A stretch of 64,000 nucleotides of DNA, from contig NZ_JAHVJQ010000006.1 of assembly GCF_019801145.1 (NCBI RefSeq), positions 248,001 to 312,000 of the forward strand. The letters are read 5' to 3'. Under the pieces are notes generated by a model, which was not told the origin of the DNA, searched no databases, and saw only the letters and a list, made by a program, of their open reading frames with translations. The DNA is from Leisingera aquaemixtae. Its GTDB lineage: Bacteria; Pseudomonadota; Alphaproteobacteria; Rhodobacterales; Rhodobacteraceae. A program made the translations under genes and the position numbers. Shown here in pieces: positions 52,000 through 61,235 of this stretch; position 1 is the stretch's first letter, and every line of letters begins with the position of its first letter.

Positions 52000-52923
52000 G
52001 TGGTGAGTAAGTCGAGCAGGGCACTCCCGAAAGTCGCGGTGCTGATGGGCGGACCGTCAGCCGAACGCGAGGTATCGCTGTCCAGCGGCCGTGAATGCGC
52101 GGCAGCGCTGCGCGGCGAGGGGTTCGAGGTTGTTGAGGTGGATGCAGGCGCGGACCTGCACGCGCGCCTGTTGGACATCAAGCCGGATGTGGTGTTCAAC
52201 GCGCTGCACGGGCGCTGGGGCGAGGACGGCTGCGTCCAGGGCGTGCTGGAATGGCTGCAGATCCCCTATACCCATTCCGGTGTGCTGGCCTCGGCGCTGG
52301 CAATGGACAAGCAGCGCTCCAAGGAGGTCTACCGCTCTGCCGGGCTGCCGGTTGTGGACAGCGGCCTGTTTGCCAAGGAAGACGTGAGCGCCGGCCATGT
52401 GATGGCGCCGCCCTATGTGGTTAAGCCCAACAACGAGGGCTCCAGCGTCGGCATCTATATCGTGCATGAGGCTGCCAACGGCCCGCCGCAGCTGGCGCCG
52501 GAAATGCCCGCCGAGGTGATGGTGGAAACCTATGCGCCGGGGCGTGAGCTGACCACCACCGTGGTCGGGGACAAGGCGCTGACTGTCACCGATATCCTGA
52601 CCGACGGCTGGTATGATTACGACGCCAAGTACAAGCCCGGCGGCTCGCGCCATGTGCTGCCCGCAGACGTGCCGCGGGAAATCTTCGACCTGTGCCTGGA
52701 ATACGCGCTGAAGGCGCATGACGCGCTGGGCTGCCGCGGTGTCAGCCGCACCGACTTCCGCTGGGATGAGGCGCGCGGCGCCAGCGGCCTGGTGCTGCTG
52801 GAGACCAACACCCAGCCCGGCATGACGCCGACCTCGCTGGCGCCGGAGCAGGCGGCCCATTGCGGCATGACATTCGGCGAACTCTGCGCCTGGATGGTGG
52901 AGGACGCCTCATGCAACCGCTGA
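52000..52923 (+). CDS. ddl: D-alanine-D-alanine ligase
   Basis: 307 aa from GTG at 52000, which has GAGG six bases upstream; TTG at 51988 and GTG at 52003 are alternatives. ATP-grasp enzyme making the D-Ala-D-Ala used by Mur[16 protein letters not shown] near residue 10, [13 protein letters not shown] near 65, [14 protein letters not shown] near 138 and [15 protein letters not shown] near 265 are intact. Its end overlaps ftsQ by 13 bases. Confidence 0.95.
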   Translation: MVSKSSRALPKVAVLMGGPSAEREVSLSSGRECAAALRGEGFEVVEVDAGADLHARLLDIKPDVVFNALHGRWGEDGCVQGVLEWLQIPYTHSGVLASALAMDKQRSKEVYRSAGLPVVDSGLFAKEDVSAGHVMAPPYVVKPNNEGSSVGIYIVHEAANGPPQLAPEMPAEVMVETYAPGRELTTTVVGDKALTVTDILTDGWYDYDAKYKPGGSRHVLPADVPREIFDLCLEYALKAHDALGCRGVSRTDFRWDEARGASGLVLLETNTQPGMTPTSLAPEQAAHCGMTFGELCAWMVEDASCNR

Positions 52924-53804
52924 AGGGCTGGTTCCGCAAGCCGGAGGAGGGGCGGTGCGACCCGGCGCCGTCGCGGCTGAAATACCGGCTGCAGCGCTGG
53001 ATGCTGACGCCGGGCATCCGTTTCGGCCTGCGCTTCGGGGTGCCGTTCTGCCTGGTCTTTGCGGCCGGCGCGGCCTATCTGGCCGACGAGGGGCGCCGCG
53101 ACACGCTGCAGGCGATGGTCAACGATGCCCGCGCTGCGATCCAGGAGCGCCCTGAATTCATGGTCAATGTGATGGCGGTGGACGGGGCCGGCACCAGCGT
53201 GGCGCAGGACATCCGCGAGGTGGTGCCGGTGGATTTCCCGGTCAGCTCCTTTGATCTGGACCTGGAACAGATCCGCGACGTGATCACCGGGCTGGACCCG
53301 GTGAAAACCGCCAGCGTCAGGATCCGCCCCGGCGGCATCCTGCAGGTGGACGTCGAGGAGCGCCAGCCGGCGCTGATCTGGCGCAGCCGCGAAGGGCTGG
53401 CGCTGCTGGATGAGAACGGCATTCACGTGGCCGAGCTGGGCCGCCGCAGCCTGCATCCGGATCTGCCGCTGATCGCAGGCAAGGGGGCGGCCAAGCACGC
53501 CGCAGAGGCGCTGCGGCTGTTTGCGGCGGCAAAGCCGCTGGGGCCGCGGCTGCGCGGCCTGGTGCGGGTCGGCGAGCGGCGCTGGGACGTGGTTCTGGAC
53601 CGCAAGCAGCGCATCATGCTGCCGGCCGGGAACCCGGTGCGGGCGCTGGAGCGGGTGCTGGCGGTAAGCGAAGTGCAGGATTTGCTGGAACGGGATGTTG
53701 CGGCGGTGGACGTGCGCCTGGCTGGGCGCCCGACCGTGCGGATGACCGAAAACTCAGTGGAAAACTGGTGGCGGATCCGGCAGTTGAATGGGGGCGGGCA
53801 GTAA
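52911..53804 (+). CDS. ftsQ: Cell division protein FtsQ
   Basis: 297 aa bitopic protein. Cytoplasmic N-terminus, one membrane helix at about 40-60, then a periplasmic POTRA domain with [42 protein letters not shown] spacing and a beta domain with [11 protein letters not shown] and [12 protein letters not shown]. It links early and late divisome parts through FtsL/FtsB. The ATG at 52911 lies inside the ddl reading frame, so the two are coupled. Confidence 0.92.
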   Translation: MQPLKGWFRKPEEGRCDPAPSRLKYRLQRWMLTPGIRFGLRFGVPFCLVFAAGAAYLADEGRRDTLQAMVNDARAAIQERPEFMVNVMAVDGAGTSVAQDIREVVPVDFPVSSFDLDLEQIRDVITGLDPVKTASVRIRPGGILQVDVEERQPALIWRSREGLALLDENGIHVAELGRRSLHPDLPLIAGKGAAKHAAEALRLFAAAKPLGPRLRGLVRVGERRWDVVLDRKQRIMLPAGNPVRALERVLAVSEVQDLLERDVAAVDVRLAGRPTVRMTENSVENWWRIRQLNGGGQ

Positions 53805-53805
53805 C

Positions 53806-55140
53806 ATGACAGATCTCTATCAATCGCAGCGGGCGATGCGGCAGATGCGCCGCCAGGCGATGCAGCGCGGCGTGGTCGCGATCCTGGACGTGGGCAGTTC
53901 CAAGATCGCCTGCCTTGTGCTGCGCTTTGACGGCACCGGGCGGCTCAGCGAGGACGGCTCGATCGGGGCCCTGGCCGGGCAGTCCGGGTTCCGGGTGATC
54001 GGCGCCGCCACCACGCGGTCGCGCGGGGTGCAGTTCGGCGAGATCACCGCCATGCAGGAGACCGAGCGCGCGATCCGCACCGCGGTGCAGGCGGCGCAGA
54101 AGATGGCAGAGGTGCGGGTCGATCACGTGATCGCCTGTTTCTCCGGCGCCAATCCGCGCTCTTACGGGCTGGATGCCAAGCTGGACCTTGAGGGGCAGGT
54201 GGTGTCCGAGCATGAGGTGGCGCAGGTGCTGGCCTCCTGCGAGGTGCCGGAATACGGCGCGGGCCGCGAGGTGCTGCACGCGCAGCCGGTGAACTTCGCG
54301 CTCGACAACCGCTCCGGCCTGGGCGATCCGCGCGGCCAGATGGGCCAGACGCTGGCGGTCGACATGCACATGCTGACGGTGGACGCGATTGCGGTGCAAA
54401 ACCTGGTGCGCTGCATCCAGCGCTGCGACCTGGAGCTGGCGGGGATTGCGTCCTCGGCCTATGCCTCCGGCTTCTCGGCGCTGGTCGAGGATGAGCAGGA
54501 GCTGGGCGCCGCCTGCATCGACATGGGCGGCGGCACCACCTCGATCTCGATCTTCATGAAGAAGCACATGATCTATGCCGACGCGGTGCGGCTGGGCGGC
54601 GACCACATCACCAGCGACATCTCTATGGGGCTGGGGGTGCCGCTGGCGAACGCCGAGCGGATCAAGACCTTCAACGGCGGCGTGCACGCCACCGGCGCCG
54701 ACGACCGCGAGATCATCGACATCGGCGGCGACACCGGCGACTGGGAGCACGACCGCCGCACCGTCAGCCGGGCCGAGCTGATCGGCATCATGCGGCCGCG
54801 GGTCGAGGAGATCCTGGAGGAGGTGCGCGCACGGCTGGATGCGGCCGGGTTCGAATGCCTGCCCAGCCAGCAGATCGTGCTGACCGGCGGCTCCAGCCAG
54901 ATCATGGGGCTGGACGGGCTGGCCAGCCGCATCCTCGGCCAGCAGGTGCGCCTGGGCCGCCCGCTGCGCGTCCACGGCCTGCCGCAGTCGGCGACCGGGC
55001 CGGGCTTTGCCTCGGCTGTCGGGCTGTGCCTGTTTGCCGCCCACCCGCAGGATGAGTGGTGGGACTTCGAGATGCCGGCAGGCCGCCACCCGGCTGGCAC
55101 CCTGGGCCGCGCGGTGCGCTGGTTCCGGGACAACTGGTAA
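53806..55140 (+). CDS. ftsA: Cell division protein FtsA
   Basis: 444 aa actin-fold ATPase that tethers FtsZ to the membrane. Phosphate-1 motif VAILDVGSSKIACLVLR near residue 26, phosphate-2 CIDMGGGTTSISIF near 238, and adenosine loop LTGGSSQIMGLDGLA near 360. The C-terminal amphipathic helix LGRAVRWFRDNW is present. It starts one base after the ftsQ stop. A 380-base spacer separates it from ftsZ. Confidence 0.95.
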   Translation: MTDLYQSQRAMRQMRRQAMQRGVVAILDVGSSKIACLVLRFDGTGRLSEDGSIGALAGQSGFRVIGAATTRSRGVQFGEITAMQETERAIRTAVQAAQKMAEVRVDHVIACFSGANPRSYGLDAKLDLEGQVVSEHEVAQVLASCEVPEYGAGREVLHAQPVNFALDNRSGLGDPRGQMGQTLAVDMHMLTVDAIAVQNLVRCIQRCDLELAGIASSAYASGFSALVEDEQELGAACIDMGGGTTSISIFMKKHMIYADAVRLGGDHITSDISMGLGVPLANAERIKTFNGGVHATGADDREIIDIGGDTGDWEHDRRTVSRAELIGIMRPRVEEILEEVRARLDAAGFECLPSQQIVLTGGSSQIMGLDGLASRILGQQVRLGRPLRVHGLPQSATGPGFASAVGLCLFAAHPQDEWWDFEMPAGRHPAGTLGRAVRWFRDNW

Positions 55141-55201
55141 AGCCGGGAGCAGGGCTGCAAATCAATTCACCCGGAACGGGCAAAGAGGGCGTGACAGCGT
55201 C

Positions 55202-55228
55202 TTAATGACCCGTTAGGTTGTTCTTAAC
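55202..55228. promoter_or_regulatory. Three phased CtrA-type half-sites upstream of ftsZ
   Basis: TTAA-N7-TTAG-N7-TTAAC. Each neighbouring pair matches TTAA-N7-TTAA at seven of eight bases. In Caulobacter CtrA binds ftsZ upstream DNA to repress it before division. Confidence 0.6.
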
Positions 55229-55292
55229 GTCCGCAAAAATGCGGCGAGTCAGCAGGCCGGGCAGTGGCCAGCCAAATTTCGGAACCAGACCT

Positions 55293-55326
55293 CCTCTGCA
55301 AAGCATTTTGCGGCCGGAGAGGTTTT
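55293..55326 (+). terminator. Terminator-like hairpin between ftsA and ftsZ
   Basis: Outer stem CCTCT/AGAGG and inner stem GCAAA/TTTGC, followed by TTTTGTTG. It could end the ddl-ftsQ-ftsA transcript. Confidence 0.5.
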
Positions 55327-55520
55327 GTTGTGTGTGGCTTGTGCTTGATCCGCAATATCTGCTAGGGACGGCGAAATACCGCGGCTTTAGCCTTAGAATG
55401 AGGCCTTATTTTGTGGCTCGTCGCGCTTTTTGGGATGACGAAACACCCTCTCCGCGGTAAGATTATGGTGAATAGGACAGGAATAAGCCCTTTGCGGGAA
55501 GGGCAGGTAACACAGGCGGT

Positions 55521-57245
55521 ATGAGCATGACGTTGAACCTTTCGATGCCCGGGAATGAAGAGTTGAAGCCGAAGATCACCGTGTTCGGTGTCGGCGGCGC
55601 CGGCGGCAATGCCGTGAACAACATGATCGCCAAGGAACTGGACGGCGTCGAATTCGTCGTGGCCAATACCGACGCGCAGGCGCTGCAGCAGAGCTCGGCC
55701 AAGAGCCGCATCCAGCTGGGCGTGAAAGTCACCGAAGGCCTGGGCGCAGGCGCCCGCCCGCAGGTGGGCTCTGCCGCGGCTGAGGAAAGCATCGAACAGA
55801 TCGTCGATCACCTGGCGGGCGCGCATATGTGCTTCATCACCGCCGGCATGGGCGGCGGCACCGGCACCGGTGCGGCGCCGATCATCGCGCAGGCGGCCCG
55901 TGAGCTCGGCGTGCTGACCGTCGGCGTTGTCACCAAGCCGTTCCAGTTCGAGGGCCTGAAGCGGATGCGCCAGGCCGAAGCGGGCGTTGAAAGCCTGCAA
56001 AAGGTGGTCGACACCCTGATCATCATCCCGAACCAGAACCTGTTCCGCCTGGCCAACGAGAAGACCACCTTCACCGAGGCGTTCTCGATGGCCGATGACG
56101 TGCTGTACCAGGGCGTCAAGGGCGTCACCGACCTGATGGTCCGCCCCGGCCTGATCAACCTCGACTTTGCCGACGTCCGCGCGGTGATGGACGAGATGGG
56201 CAAGGCGATGATGGGCACCGGCGAGGGCGAGGGCGAGGACCGTGCGGTGCAGGCCGCCGAGAAGGCGATTGCCAACCCGCTGCTGGACGAGATCAGCCTG
56301 AAGGGCGCCCGCGGCGTGCTGATCAACATCACCGGCAGCCACGACCTGACCCTGTTCGAGCTGGACGAGGCCGCCAACCGCATCCGCGAGGAAGTGGACC
56401 CGGACGCCAACATCATCGTCGGCTCCACCCTGGACACCGGCATGGAAGGCCGGATGCGGGTGTCGGTCGTTGCCACCGGCATCGACGCCGTGGATGTGAA
56501 CTCCGAAGTCCCGGTGCCGCGCCGCCCGATGTCGGCGCCGCTGCGCCAGACCGTCAGCGTCGAGGAAAACCGCGCCGCGCCGCTGGAGCTGGAAACCCCG
56601 GTGGAGCAGCCGGCAGTTGCCGCATCCGCGCCGGCGCCGGCCGCGGCCGAGCCTGCCCCGGTTATGGAAGAGCCCTCCCTGTTCGAGGAAATGAATGTGC
56701 AGCAGGCTGCTGAACAGGAGGAAGAGGTCTTTGAAGAGGTGGAGCAACTGAACGACGACGGCCTGCCGCCGCCCGCTTACCAGCCGAAGGTTCCGGAATT
56801 CCGCCCGCAGGCGGATGCCGGCGAAACCCCGCAGGCCGCCTTTGTCGCGCCCAAGGCGCCGGCCCCCGGCACCCCGTCGCCGCAAGCGCTGGAGCGCCTG
56901 CAGGCCGCCGCCCAGCGGGCGCAGCAGCCGCAGGCTCCTCAGCAGCAGCCGGTGCGCCCGGTTGCCCCTGCCGCCCAGGCCCCGCAGCAGCAATCCCAGC
57001 AGCCCCAGCAGGGCCAGCAGCAGCCCGAGGGCCAGCGCCGTTTCGGCCTCAATTCGCTGATCCACCGGATGACCGGCAGCGCCGATGCGCCCGCGGGCAA
57101 GCAGCAGCCCCAGGCAGTGCGCCAGCAGCCCGCAATGCACGCGCAGGCGCCGGCAGCCCAGCCGCAGCCGGTGCAGCAGCAACAGCAGGATCCTGACCAG
57201 GAACGCATCGAAATCCCCGCTTTCCTGCGCCGCCAGGCCAACTGA
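55521..57245 (+). CDS. ftsZ: Cell division GTPase FtsZ
   Basis: 574 aa tubulin homologue that builds the Z ring. The GTPase core covers about 1-325: [14 protein letters not shown] near residue 20, [14 protein letters not shown] tubulin signature near 111, and [12 protein letters not shown] near 270. A Pro/Gln/Ala-rich unstructured linker of about 220 residues follows, which explains the length above the usual 380-400. The C-terminal peptide [11 protein letters not shown], which binds FtsA, is intact. An ATG two codons later is an alternative start. A strong terminator follows. Confidence 0.97.
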   Translation: MSMTLNLSMPGNEELKPKITVFGVGGAGGNAVNNMIAKELDGVEFVVANTDAQALQQSSAKSRIQLGVKVTEGLGAGARPQVGSAAAEESIEQIVDHLAGAHMCFITAGMGGGTGTGAAPIIAQAARELGVLTVGVVTKPFQFEGLKRMRQAEAGVESLQKVVDTLIIIPNQNLFRLANEKTTFTEAFSMADDVLYQGVKGVTDLMVRPGLINLDFADVRAVMDEMGKAMMGTGEGEGEDRAVQAAEKAIANPLLDEISLKGARGVLINITGSHDLTLFELDEAANRIREEVDPDANIIVGSTLDTGMEGRMRVSVVATGIDAVDVNSEVPVPRRPMSAPLRQTVSVEENRAAPLELETPVEQPAVAASAPAPAAAEPAPVMEEPSLFEEMNVQQAAEQEEEVFEEVEQLNDDGLPPPAYQPKVPEFRPQADAGETPQAAFVAPKAPAPGTPSPQALERLQAAAQRAQQPQAPQQQPVRPVAPAAQAPQQQSQQPQQGQQQPEGQRRFGLNSLIHRMTGSADAPAGKQQPQAVRQQPAMHAQAPAAQPQPVQQQQQDPDQERIEIPAFLRRQAN

Positions 57246-57264
57246 CACATCACATATCGCCAGG

Positions 57265-57297
57265 AAAAAGCCGCCTTCGGGCGGCTTTTTTTATTTT
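57265..57297 (+). terminator. Terminator of ftsZ
   Basis: AAAGCCGCC / GGCGGCTTT stem with a short TTCG-type loop and a long T run, 20 bases after the stop. Confidence 0.93.
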
Positions 57298-57457
57298 ATT
57301 ATCAGCGTATTGAGTGGTTCTGAGCGGTGTTTTGCTTATCTGTTACGGTCATGTTTCAAACCGTTACAAAGATTGAGTTGTAGGAATTTTTGCAAAACCT
57401 TAACTCTCGTCCGCAACACGGCCCCCTGAGGCCGGACATAGTGGAAAGAGGCGCAAA

Positions 57458-58393
57458 GTGCAGAATACGCTCAAAGCATCGGTGGCATTCGAAGGGGTCG
57501 GACTGCACTCCGGCAAACCCGCGCGCATGGTCTTGATCCCGGCTCCGGCGGGGCATGGCATCGTGTTCAAGCGCACCGATATCGCCTTGGGCAATACCGT
57601 GGTTCCGGCACGCTGGGACCTGGTTGAGCGCAGCCCGCTCTGCACCCGCCTGGTCAACGCGGCCGGCGTCAGCGTCTCCACTGTCGAACACATCATGGCG
57701 GCCCTGGCTGGCTGCGGCGTGCACAACGCGCTGATCGAGATCGACGGCCCGGAAGTTCCGATTTTGGACGGCTCCTCGGCCCCGTTCGTGCGCGGCATCA
57801 TGAGCCAGGGCGTGCAGAGCCTGGGCGTGCCGGTCGTGGCCTATGAAGTGCTGAAGCCGGTGACGGTCGAGAAGGACGGCGCCCGCGCCACCCTGCTGCC
57901 CAGCGACCGGCTGACCATCGAATTCCACATCGATTTTGCCGAGGCCGCCATCGGCCGCCAGAGCAAGGAACTGGACATGCGCAACGGCAGCTTTGCGCGC
58001 GAGCTGTGCGACAGCCGCACCTTCTGCCGCCAGGCGGATGTCGAAACCATGCAGGCCAACGGCCTGGCTCTGGGCGGTGTGCCCGGCGAGAACGCCGTTG
58101 TGTTTGACGGGGAACGGGTCGAGAGCGGTGCGGGCCTGCGCCACTCGGACGAGCCTGTACGCCACAAGATGCTTGATGCGCTGGGTGACCTGGCGCTGGC
58201 TGGGGGGCCGGTCTTGGGGCGCTACGTTGGGGAGCGTGCGGGGCACGCGCTGACCAACACTTTGCTGCGGGCCCTGTTTGCGGAGCCGGGTGCGGTCCGG
58301 GCCGTCGCCTGCGATGCAGCGATGACCGCACGGCTGCCAGGGCAGGGGCTGATCTGGTCGGAAATCCCGGCCGAACAGCGCCGCGTGGCATAA
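57458..58393 (+). CDS. lpxC: UDP-3-O-acyl-GlcNAc deacetylase
   Basis: 311 aa zinc enzyme, the committed step of lipid A synthesis. N-terminal LKASVAFEGVGLHSGKPA, zinc/active-site VSTVEHIMAALAGCGV near residue 75 and RHKMLDALGDLALAGGPVLG near 235 are intact. It is read from GTG at 57458, which has AAAGAGG upstream. Its place after ftsZ is common in proteobacteria; the ftsZ terminator means a separate promoter in the 200-base spacer. Confidence 0.95.
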   Translation: MQNTLKASVAFEGVGLHSGKPARMVLIPAPAGHGIVFKRTDIALGNTVVPARWDLVERSPLCTRLVNAAGVSVSTVEHIMAALAGCGVHNALIEIDGPEVPILDGSSAPFVRGIMSQGVQSLGVPVVAYEVLKPVTVEKDGARATLLPSDRLTIEFHIDFAEAAIGRQSKELDMRNGSFARELCDSRTFCRQADVETMQANGLALGGVPGENAVVFDGERVESGAGLRHSDEPVRHKMLDALGDLALAGGPVLGRYVGERAGHALTNTLLRALFAEPGAVRAVACDAAMTARLPGQGLIWSEIPAEQRRVA

Positions 58394-58422
58394 GGCAGAA
58401 AACCAGGAACGAGCGGCAGACT

Positions 58423-58454
58423 GGCCCGGGACCCCAATTGTCCCGGGTCTTTTC
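58423..58454 (+). terminator. Terminator of lpxC
   Basis: GGCCCGGGA / TCCCGGGTC stem with a nine-base loop, followed by TTTTCC, 30 bases after the stop. Confidence 0.85.
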
Positions 58455-58630
58455 CTGTGGCGGGCGCGCGGAAGCGGCCCGGCACGTCCGGGCAGCCTTG
58501 ACCGCCGGCGGCTTTCGATGCCATGTGAACGCGGAAATAGCGAAAGGCGTTTTGCGCGCCATTTGAATATGCTAGAGACGGCCTAACCGGGGCGGACACC
58601 CGTAAGGCAACGACGGTGAGGTGAGGCACT

Positions 58631-59479
58631 ATGAACGGCATCAGGGCAGGAGCCAAAACCCTCGGCGCGGTCCTTCTGATGGCGGCCCTTGCGGGCTGCG
58701 GCGGAGACGGCGGCGCGGTCAAGCGGGGCGAGTCGCTGGAGGCCTTCTCACCGGAGCACATCTATGAGCGCGGCGAGTTCGAGCTGGCCAACCGCCGGGC
58801 CAAGGATGCGGCCTATTACTTCTCCGAGATCGAGCGCCTGTATCCCTATTCCGAATGGGCCAAGCAGGCGGTGATCATGCAGGCCTTTGCCCATCACACC
58901 AGCAAGGATTACGAGAACAGCCGCGCCGCTGCGCAGCGGTTCATTGACTTCTATCCGGCGGATGAGGATGCGGCCTATGCCCAGTATCTGCTGGCGCTGA
59001 GCTATTACGACCAGATCGACGAGGTGGGCCGCGACCAGGGCCTGACCTTCCAGGCGCTGCAGGCGCTGCGCACCGTGATCGAGGTCTATCCGGACAGCGA
59101 ATACGCCAATTCCGCGATCCTGAAGTTCGACCTGGCCTTTGACCACCTGGCGGGCAAGGAAATGGAGATCGGCCGCTATTACCTGCGCCGGGGCCATTAC
59201 ACCTCTGCGATCAACCGCTTCCGGGTGGTGGTGGAGGATTTCCAGACCACCAGCCACACCGCGGAGGCGCTGCACCGGCTGGTCGAGTCCTATCTGTCGC
59301 TGGGCCTGACAGCGGAGGCGCAGACCGCCGCCGCCATTCTGGGCCACAACTTCCAGTCCACCGAATGGTACGAGGACAGCTACCGCCTGCTGGGGGCAAA
59401 CGGGCTCAAGCCCAAGGACCGCGGCAACAACTGGCTGAGCCAGATTTACCGTCAGACGCTGAAAGGGCAGTGGCTGTAA
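58631..59479 (+). CDS. bamD: Outer membrane protein assembly factor BamD
   Basis: 282 aa lipoprotein. The lipobox is LAGC with C23 as the lipidated residue. The rest is TPR-like helical repeats: YERGEFELANRRAKDAAYYFSEIERLYPYSEWA, then DYENSRAAAQRFIDFYPADEDAAYAQYLLALSYYD. BamD is the essential partner of BamA in inserting outer membrane beta-barrels. Codons and length fit the family. It precedes recN by 27 bases. Confidence 0.94.
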   Translation: MNGIRAGAKTLGAVLLMAALAGCGGDGGAVKRGESLEAFSPEHIYERGEFELANRRAKDAAYYFSEIERLYPYSEWAKQAVIMQAFAHHTSKDYENSRAAAQRFIDFYPADEDAAYAQYLLALSYYDQIDEVGRDQGLTFQALQALRTVIEVYPDSEYANSAILKFDLAFDHLAGKEMEIGRYYLRRGHYTSAINRFRVVVEDFQTTSHTAEALHRLVESYLSLGLTAEAQTAAAILGHNFQSTEWYEDSYRLLGANGLKPKDRGNNWLSQIYRQTLKGQWL

Positions 59480-59506
59480 CGGCCGCTGCGGCAATGGGGC
59501 GGGGCA

Positions 59507-61156
59507 ATGCTGCGCGCGCTTGAGATCCGGGATATCCTGATCATTGATCACCTGGAGCTGAATTTTCAGCCCGGGCTGAATGTGCTGACCGGCGAGACCG
59601 GGGCAGGCAAATCCATTCTGCTGGACAGCCTGGGCTTTGTGCTGGGCTGGCGCGGCCGTGCCGAACTGGTGCGCCAGGGCGCCTCCCAGGGCGAGGTGCT
59701 GGCGGAGTTCGACCTGGGTCAGGGCCATCCGGCCCATGCCATCCTGGAAGAGGCGGGCCTGCCGGGCGGCGACAGCCTGATCCTGCGCCGGGTGAACACG
59801 GCGGAAGGGCGCAAGACCGCCTGGGTCAATGACCGGCGCTGCTCGGGCGAGGTGCTGCGGGCGCTGTCGGAGACGCTGGTGGAGCTGCACGGGCAGCACG
59901 ACGACCGCGGGCTCTTGAACCCGCGCGGCCATATGGCGCTGCTGGATCAGTATGCCGGGGTGCAGGCGCTGCTGGGGGCGGTGCGCAGCGCATGGAGCGA
60001 TGCGGCCAAGGCCCGCAAGACGGTGGCGGCCACCCGCGCGGCGCTGGACGCGGTGCGGGCCGAGGAGGAGTTCCTGCGCCATGCGGTTGCCGAGCTGGAC
60101 AAGCTGAACCCGCAGCCGGGCGAGGACGAGGCGCTGGACACCCGCCGCCGCCAGATGCAGGCGGCCGAGCGCATCCGCGGCGACATCGCCCGCGCCCATG
60201 CGCTGCTGAGCGAGGGCGCCGAAAGTGCCATGGGCGAGGCGCGGCGCTGGCTCGAGGGCGTCGCTGGCCGCGAGGACGAGACCGGCCTGGATGAGCCGCT
60301 GGCGGCATTGTCGCGGGCGATGATCGAGCTGGGCGATGCCCAGGACGGCGTTGAACGGGTGCTGGGGGCGCTGGACTTCAATCCCGGCGAGCTGGAGGAC
60401 TGCGAGGAGCGCCTGTTTGCGATCCGCGCCCTGGCGCGCAAGCACGGGGTGGCCGCCGACGAACTGGGCGGCTACGCCGAAACCCTGCGCGCCAAGCTGG
60501 CCGCGCTGGATGCGGGCGACCAGGATCTGGCGGACCAGGAGGCTGCGCTGAAGGCGGCAGAGGCGGCCTATGCGCAAGCCGCGGAGCAGCTGAGCGCCGC
60601 CCGCCGCGAAAGCGCCGCGGCACTGGATCAGGCGGTGATGGCCGAACTGGCGCCGCTCAAGATGGAGCGGGCGGTGTTCGAGACCCGCATCAGCGCCGCT
60701 GAGCCGGGGCCGGAGGGCACCGACACGGTGGCCTTCACCGTCGCCACCAACCCGGGCGCGCCCGCAGGGGCGCTGAACAAGATCGCCTCCGGCGGCGAGC
60801 TGAGCCGGTTCCTGCTGGCGCTCAAGGTCTGCCTGCGCGGCGACGACGCCAGCAAGACGCTGATTTTCGACGAGATCGACCGCGGTGTCGGCGGCGCCAC
60901 CGCGGATGCGGTGGGGCGGCGCCTGCGCAGCCTTGCCAGCGGCGGCCAGGTGCTGGTGGTGACCCACTCGCCGCAGGTGGCGGCGCTTGGCGGCCATCAC
61001 TGGCAGGTGCGCAAGCAGGTGGTCGACGGCATGACTCTGTCGCAGGTGGTGCCGCTGGCCGAGGCCGAGCGGGTGGATGAGCTTGCCCGCATGGTCTCAG
61101 GCGATACCATCACCGAGGAGGCCCGCGCCGCGGCCCGTGCTTTGCTGGCCGGATAA
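59507..61156 (+). CDS. recN: DNA repair protein RecN
   Basis: 549 aa SMC-like ATPase for double-strand break repair. Walker A GETGAGKS at residues 29-36, a long coiled-coil middle (about 150-370), the ABC signature SGGELSRFLLALKV near 427, Walker B LIFDEIDRGVGG near 453 and a VTHSPQVAALGGHHWQV switch near 485. No LexA-type box is seen in the short spacer before it, so it may be read from the bamD promoter. Confidence 0.95.
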   Translation: MLRALEIRDILIIDHLELNFQPGLNVLTGETGAGKSILLDSLGFVLGWRGRAELVRQGASQGEVLAEFDLGQGHPAHAILEEAGLPGGDSLILRRVNTAEGRKTAWVNDRRCSGEVLRALSETLVELHGQHDDRGLLNPRGHMALLDQYAGVQALLGAVRSAWSDAAKARKTVAATRAALDAVRAEEEFLRHAVAELDKLNPQPGEDEALDTRRRQMQAAERIRGDIARAHALLSEGAESAMGEARRWLEGVAGREDETGLDEPLAALSRAMIELGDAQDGVERVLGALDFNPGELEDCEERLFAIRALARKHGVAADELGGYAETLRAKLAALDAGDQDLADQEAALKAAEAAYAQAAEQLSAARRESAAALDQAVMAELAPLKMERAVFETRISAAEPGPEGTDTVAFTVATNPGAPAGALNKIASGGELSRFLLALKVCLRGDDASKTLIFDEIDRGVGGATADAVGRRLRSLASGGQVLVVTHSPQVAALGGHHWQVRKQVVDGMTLSQVVPLAEAERVDELARMVSGDTITEEARAAARALLAG

Positions 61157-61235
61157 CCTGTCCCGGCGGGACGGCGGGTGAGGGTTCCTTAACCGGCTTG
61201 CGGCAATTGTAGGCCATTGAAAACAAAAGGCCCGC

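Larger units (their letters stand above)
55141..55520 (+). other. ftsA-ftsZ spacer with CtrA-like sites and a terminator-like hairpin
   Basis: 380 bases without a gene. It carries three phased TTAA-type half-sites at 55202-55228, a hairpin with T tail at 55293-55326, and then about 190 bases that should contain the ftsZ promoter. Confidence 0.65.
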
